Shown here piece after piece: positions 59,505-64,000 of a DNA stretch of 64,000 bases. The DNA comes from Lottia gigantea (lineage: Eukaryota > Mollusca > Gastropoda > Lottiidae). Both the position numbers and the translations under genes were made by a program. The DNA is taken from positions 1,308,810 to 1,372,809 of the forward strand of contig NW_008709379.1 in assembly GCF_000327385.1 (NCBI RefSeq). The letters run 5' to 3'. How positions within the stretch are numbered: position 1 is the stretch's first letter; every line of letters begins with the position of its first letter. Below the pieces are notes generated by a model. The model ran no database searches. It saw only the letters and a program-made list of their open reading frames with translations, and had not been told where the DNA came from.

Positions 59505-61945
59505 TCGTATTCTGTAAGGTAGCATCGACGAATGACGGATGAAATGTTTTCCCCTATCTAGGGCTTCCTCATACGTCAGTACGTCGTCACTCCGTCAATG
59601 AGTTCGTCACTCCGTCATTGAGTTCGCCACTACGTCAATGAGTTCGCCACTCCGTCACTTGAATGATTGACGGACTGACGCAAATGACGGATTAAGCCAA
59701 TGGCAATGAATGACGGAGCTACCGATTCATTGACGGAGTGACGGATGAATAAGTCGTGTATGTCTAAGGGCTACCTCATACGTCAGTACGTCAGTGAGTT
59801 CGTCACTCCGTCAATGAGTTCGCCACTCCGTCAATGAGTTCGTCACTCCGTCAATGAGTTCGCCACTCCGTCAATGAGTTCGCCACTACGTCACTTGGAT
59901 GATTGACGGACTGACGTCAATGACGGATTAAGCCAATGGCAATGAATGACGGAGCTACCGATTCATTGACGGAGTGACGGATGAATAAGGCGTGTATGTC
60001 TAAGGGCTACCTCATACGTCAGTACGTCAGTGAGTTCGTCACTCCGTCAATGAGTTCGTCACTCCGTCAATGAGTTCGCCACTCCGTCAATGAGTTCGCC
60101 ACTCCGTCACTTGGATGATTGACGGACTGACGCCAATGGCGGATTTAGCCAATGGCAATGAATGACGGAGCTACCGATTCATTGACGGGGTGACGGATGA
60201 ATAAGGCGTGTATGCTCATGGGCTACATCATACGTCAGTAAGTTCGTCACTCCGTCAATGAGTTCGTCACTCCGTCAGTGAGTTCGCCACTACGTCAATG
60301 AGTTCGCCACTCCGTCACTTGGATGATTGACGGACTGACGCAAATGACGGATTAAGCCAATGGCAATGAATGACGGAGCTACCGATTCATTGACGGAGTG
60401 ACGGATGAATAAGGCGTGTATGTCTAAGGGCTACCTCATACGTCAGTACGTCAGTGAGTTCGTCACTCCGTCAATGAGTTCGTCACTCCGTCAATGAGTT
60501 CGCCACTCCGTCAATGAGTTCGCCACTCCGTCAATGAGTTCGCCACTCCGTCACTTGGATGATTGACGGACTGACGCCAATGACGGATTTAGCCAATGGC
60601 AATGAATGACGGAGCTACCGATTCATTGACGGGGTGACGGATGAATAAGGCGTGTATGCTCATGGGCTACCTCATACGTCAGTACGTCAGTGAGTTCGTC
60701 ACTCCGTCAATGAGTTCGTCACTCCGTCAGTGAGTTCGCCACTACGTCAATGAGTTCGCCACTCCGTCACTTGGATGATTGACGGACTGACGCAAATGAC
60801 GGATTAAGCCAATGGCAATGAATGACGGAGCTACCGATTCATTGACGGGGTGACGGATGAATAAGGCGTGTATGTCTAAGGGCTACCTCATACGTCAGTA
60901 CGTCAGTGAGTTCGTCCCTCCGTCAATGAGTTGGTCACTCCGTCAATGAGTTCGCCACTCCGTCAATGAGTTCGCCACTCCGTCAATGAGTTCGCCACTC
61001 CGTCACTTGGATGATTGGCGGACTGACGCCAATGACGGATTTAGCCAATGGCAATGAATGACGGAGCTACCGATTCATTGACGGGGTGACGGATGAATAA
61101 GGCGTGTATGCTCATGGGCTACCTCATACGTCAGTACGTCAGTGAGTTCGTCGATGACGGATAAAGCCAATGACGGACTGACGGGAATGATGGATCCATT
61201 GACACCAATGCCGGAGCGACGCATGAAGAAGCGCCTTCACATACAGCCCTGTAATTTTGTAAGGTAGCATCGACGAATGACGGATGAAATGTTTTCCCTG
61301 TCTAGGGCTACCTCATACGTCACTCCGTCAGTGAGTTCATCACTCCGTCAATGAGTTCGTCACTCCGTCAATGAGTTCGCCACTCCGTCAAGGAGTTTGC
61401 CACTCCGTCAATGAGTTTGCCACTCCGTCAATGAGTTCGCCACTCCGACAATGAGTTCGCCACTCCGTCACTTGGTTGATTGATGGACTGACGCCAATGA
61501 CGGAGTGACGGAATCATTGACGGATGAATAAGGTGTGTATAAGCCCTGGATTATGTTATACGTAACTACGTCAATCCGTCACTGGGATGATTGGCGGAAT
61601 GGCGTCAATGACGGATTGAGCCAATAACGCAGTGATGGATGAATTAGCTGTGTATCAGCCCTGGACTACTTCATACATCATTACGTCAATAAGTTCGCCA
61701 CTGACGGACTGGCATATTCTTTCGTTTTATTTTAAGAAACGCCAGTATTCATCATTTTGTGGGGTAGCATCGACGTACGTCTTTCTAAAAATTTCGTTTT
61801 GATTTCGTTTTGTGATTATAATTCATTCATATTATATTTTTTGTTCGGTAGCATTGACGATTGACGTTATGACGGAATCACTGACGTGAGTGGCGAACTC
61901 ATTGACGGAATGACGAACTCACTGATGGAGTGACGGGTGAGGTAG
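59505..61945. repeat. Higher-order tandem array, right arm of foldback-like element
   Basis: Seven to eight higher-order units begin with gggctacctcatacgtc (59561, 59768, 60004, 60220, 60428, 60664, 60880, 61116, 61303). Unit lengths are 207-236 bp and differ by whole 20-bp motifs; the succession 236/216/208 gives a ~660-bp super-period. Each unit holds the 20-bp motif in one orientation (cgtcactccgtcaatgag) and its complement further on (attgacggagtgacgg), so each can fold. aaggtagcatcgacg boundaries occur near 59510, 61257 and 61762. The outer end at 61870-61945 is the reverse complement of the left end. Confidence 0.9.
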
Positions 61946-62036
61946 AATTAATTGCCTAAAACACTGACATAGTGTAGTAAACCTATGTCTTATAGATTGA
62001 CAGCAACATAATTGGCCTTTTATAGCAAAATAATAC

Positions 62037-62095
62037 CTGTGGGAGGAGAGAAACAAAACTTAGGTATTTCATAGGCTTTATCAACATTGAGGAGC
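62037..62095. repeat. 59-bp direct repeat, right copy
   Basis: Perfect match to 55084-55142. See the left copy. Confidence 0.9.
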
Positions 62096-62568
62096 GCATG
62101 GAAGAGAACTTCCTGTCATAAGAGTGACTTGCCCTTGCACACAGGCATTAGTCACCTTTTGAAACACAGGCACTTGTAACTTTTACTAAACAGAGTTACC
62201 TCCCTTCAACCACTTAACTGTCCTCACTACTAAGCCTTACACATAAGAAAATGGTACCCCCTTGTATCTACTGTTACACATGGCTACTGTCATGGTATGC
62301 TTGTGAAAATATAGGTACCCGATATTTGCATATTAAATGTATAGATTTGTGAAAATATAGGTACACAGTCAAGTAACCTAATTTCGTGCTAACCTATTTT
62401 TCGTGCATCTCCGAAAATGATTAATAATTTACATGTTTGACCTCGCGTGACCTCCGCATTTGCTTGTTTTGATAAACATGGGTTTTCTGTACAATATCAG
62501 CTAGTCGAATATATTTAGTAGTTTCAAGCAAGGTAAAATGTATTAATGTATACTTTGACAAATACAAA

Positions 62569-62638
62569 ATGGCGGATTTCAGTTATTACCAAACGTCACC
62601 ATTTTTTATCGGCCTGAATTTCCTTATAATACCAAGCG
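62569..62638 (+). CDS. Candidate first coding exon (partial gene)
   Basis: ATG at 62569 in an aaaATGGCGGA context opens MADFSYYQTSPFFIGLNFLI and leads to a GCG|gtaatc donor at 62639. The YY1-like start resembles those of THUMPD3 and SEC62. The only sequence downstream in the window is satellite, so any further exons would lie outside. I do not recognise the protein. Low confidence. Confidence 0.3.
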
Positions 62639-62826
62639 GTAATCGGAATTCCAAGTGTCGTCTGCTAGAATGTAGTCCAACGAATGAAGTCACGTGATCA
62701 ACTAGCGGATTGTGTGTCAACAGAAAATTTCTATGGAACACAAAGTGGGCCATATTCTTATGTTGTTTCAATGACTTTTAGCAATATATCACGCTACGTA
62801 TCTTATTTTGTCAGTCACTATTTTTT

Positions 62827-64000
62827 GCATCCAACAAGATAGACCATTTCTCAATGCCTTGCATCCAACAAAATATACTATTTCTCAATGATATGCATCC
62901 ACCAAGATAGACTATTTCTCAATGATATGCATCCAACAAGATAGACTATTTCTCAATGATATGCATCCAACAAGATAGACTATTTCTCAATGATATGCAT
63001 TCAACAAGATAGACTATTTCTCAATGATATGCATCCAACAAGATAGATTATTTCTCAATGATATGAATCCACCAAGATAGATTATTTCTCAATGATATGC
63101 ATCCAACAAGATAGACTATTTCTCAATGATATGCATCCAACAAGATAGACTATTTCTCAATGATATGAATCCACCAAGATAAACTATTTCTCAATGCCTT
63201 GCATCCAACAAGATAGACTATTTCTCAATGATATGAATCCACCAAGATAAACTATTTCTCAATGATATGCATCCAACAAGACAGACTATTTCTCAATGCC
63301 TTGCATCCACCAAGATAGACTATTTCTCAATGCCTTGCATCCACCAAGATAAACAATTTCTTAATGCCTTGCATCCAACAAAATAAACTATTTCTCAATG
63401 ATATGCACCCAACAAAATAAATTATTTCTCAATGATATGCATCCAACAAGATAAACTATTTCTCAATGATATGCATCCAACAAGATACACTATTTCTCAA
63501 TGATATGCATCCGCCAAGATAAACTATTTCTCAATGATATGCATCCGCCAAGATAAACTATTTGTCAATGATATGCATCCGCCAAGATAAACTATTTCTC
63601 AATGATATGCATCCAACAAAATAAACTATTTCTCGAAGATATGCATCCGCCAAGATAAACTATTTCTCGATGATATGCATCCAACAAGATAAACTATTTC
63701 TTAATGATATGCATCCGCCAAGATAGACTGTTTCTCAATGATATGCATCCAACAAGATAAACTATTTCTCAATGATATGCATCCACCAAGATAAACTTAT
63801 TCCCAATGATATGCATCCAACAAGATAAACTATTTCTCAATGATATGCATCCACCAAGATAAACTTATTCCCAATGATATGCATCCAACAAGATAGACTA
63901 TTTCTCAATGCCTTGCATCCACCAAGATAGACTATTTCTCAATACCTTGCATTCAACAAGATAAACTATTTCTCTATGCATTGCATCCAACAAGATAAAC
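62827..64000. repeat. 34-bp satellite (right edge)
   Basis: About 34 copies of a 34-bp unit, tgcatccaacaagatagact plus atttctcaatgata. Two interspersed variants differ at the end (gatatgcatcc or gccttgcatcc) and in the middle (ccaacaag, ccaccaag, ccgccaag). It runs off the window. No coding potential. Confidence 0.96.

Overview
This is an AT-rich, intron-rich and repeat-rich animal nuclear window, most likely from a mollusc and plausibly a marine gastropod. That placement is inferred from metazoan gene structures (THUMPD3 with at least ten coding exons, SEC62 with eight), a CR1/L2-like LINE, a BEL/Pao retroelement, tRNA-derived and other short interspersed repeats, and several satellites. No bacterial-style gene is present.

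Layout: 1-1095 is a 60-bp satellite with a 290-bp higher-order period that runs off the left edge. From 1096 to about 25600 no convincing protein gene is visible. That stretch holds old interspersed repeats, hairpin elements, one tRNA-like SINE and an (ATTC)n microsatellite. THUMPD3 (tRNA m2G methyltransferase) lies on the + strand at 26200-33890 and has an unusually long disordered tail. A possible small membrane-protein exon diverges from its promoter at 25751-25904. SEC62 (ER post-translational translocation) lies on the - strand at 36480-42468 and converges on THUMPD3. An intronless, secreted MYORG-like family 31 glycosidase is on the - strand at 42988-44958, just upstream of SEC62.

From 46600 on, the window is again dominated by repeats: a perfect 36-bp minisatellite, a decayed AIG1/GIMAP-type GTPase pseudogene, a short interspersed repeat abutting a decayed LINE (48100-51190), and a ~160-bp tandem repeat. 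Next comes a ~7-kb composite segment (55084-62095) bracketed by a perfect 59-bp direct repeat. Inside it are inverted arrays of a 20-bp motif, as in a foldback transposon, and a fossil BEL/Pao retroelement. A 34-bp satellite fills the right edge.

The most unusual feature is in SEC62. The 3' splice site and start of exon 7 are tandemly duplicated eight times as a 51-bp (17-codon) unit that stays open and in frame. This gives nine candidate splice acceptors, any of which would lengthen the first membrane segment by multiples of 17 hydrophobic residues.

The host genes are housekeeping (tRNA modification, protein translocation, glycan processing) and show no shared pathway. What links them is the promoter style: AAGATGGCGG-type, YY1-like motifs overlie the THUMPD3 and SEC62 start codons.
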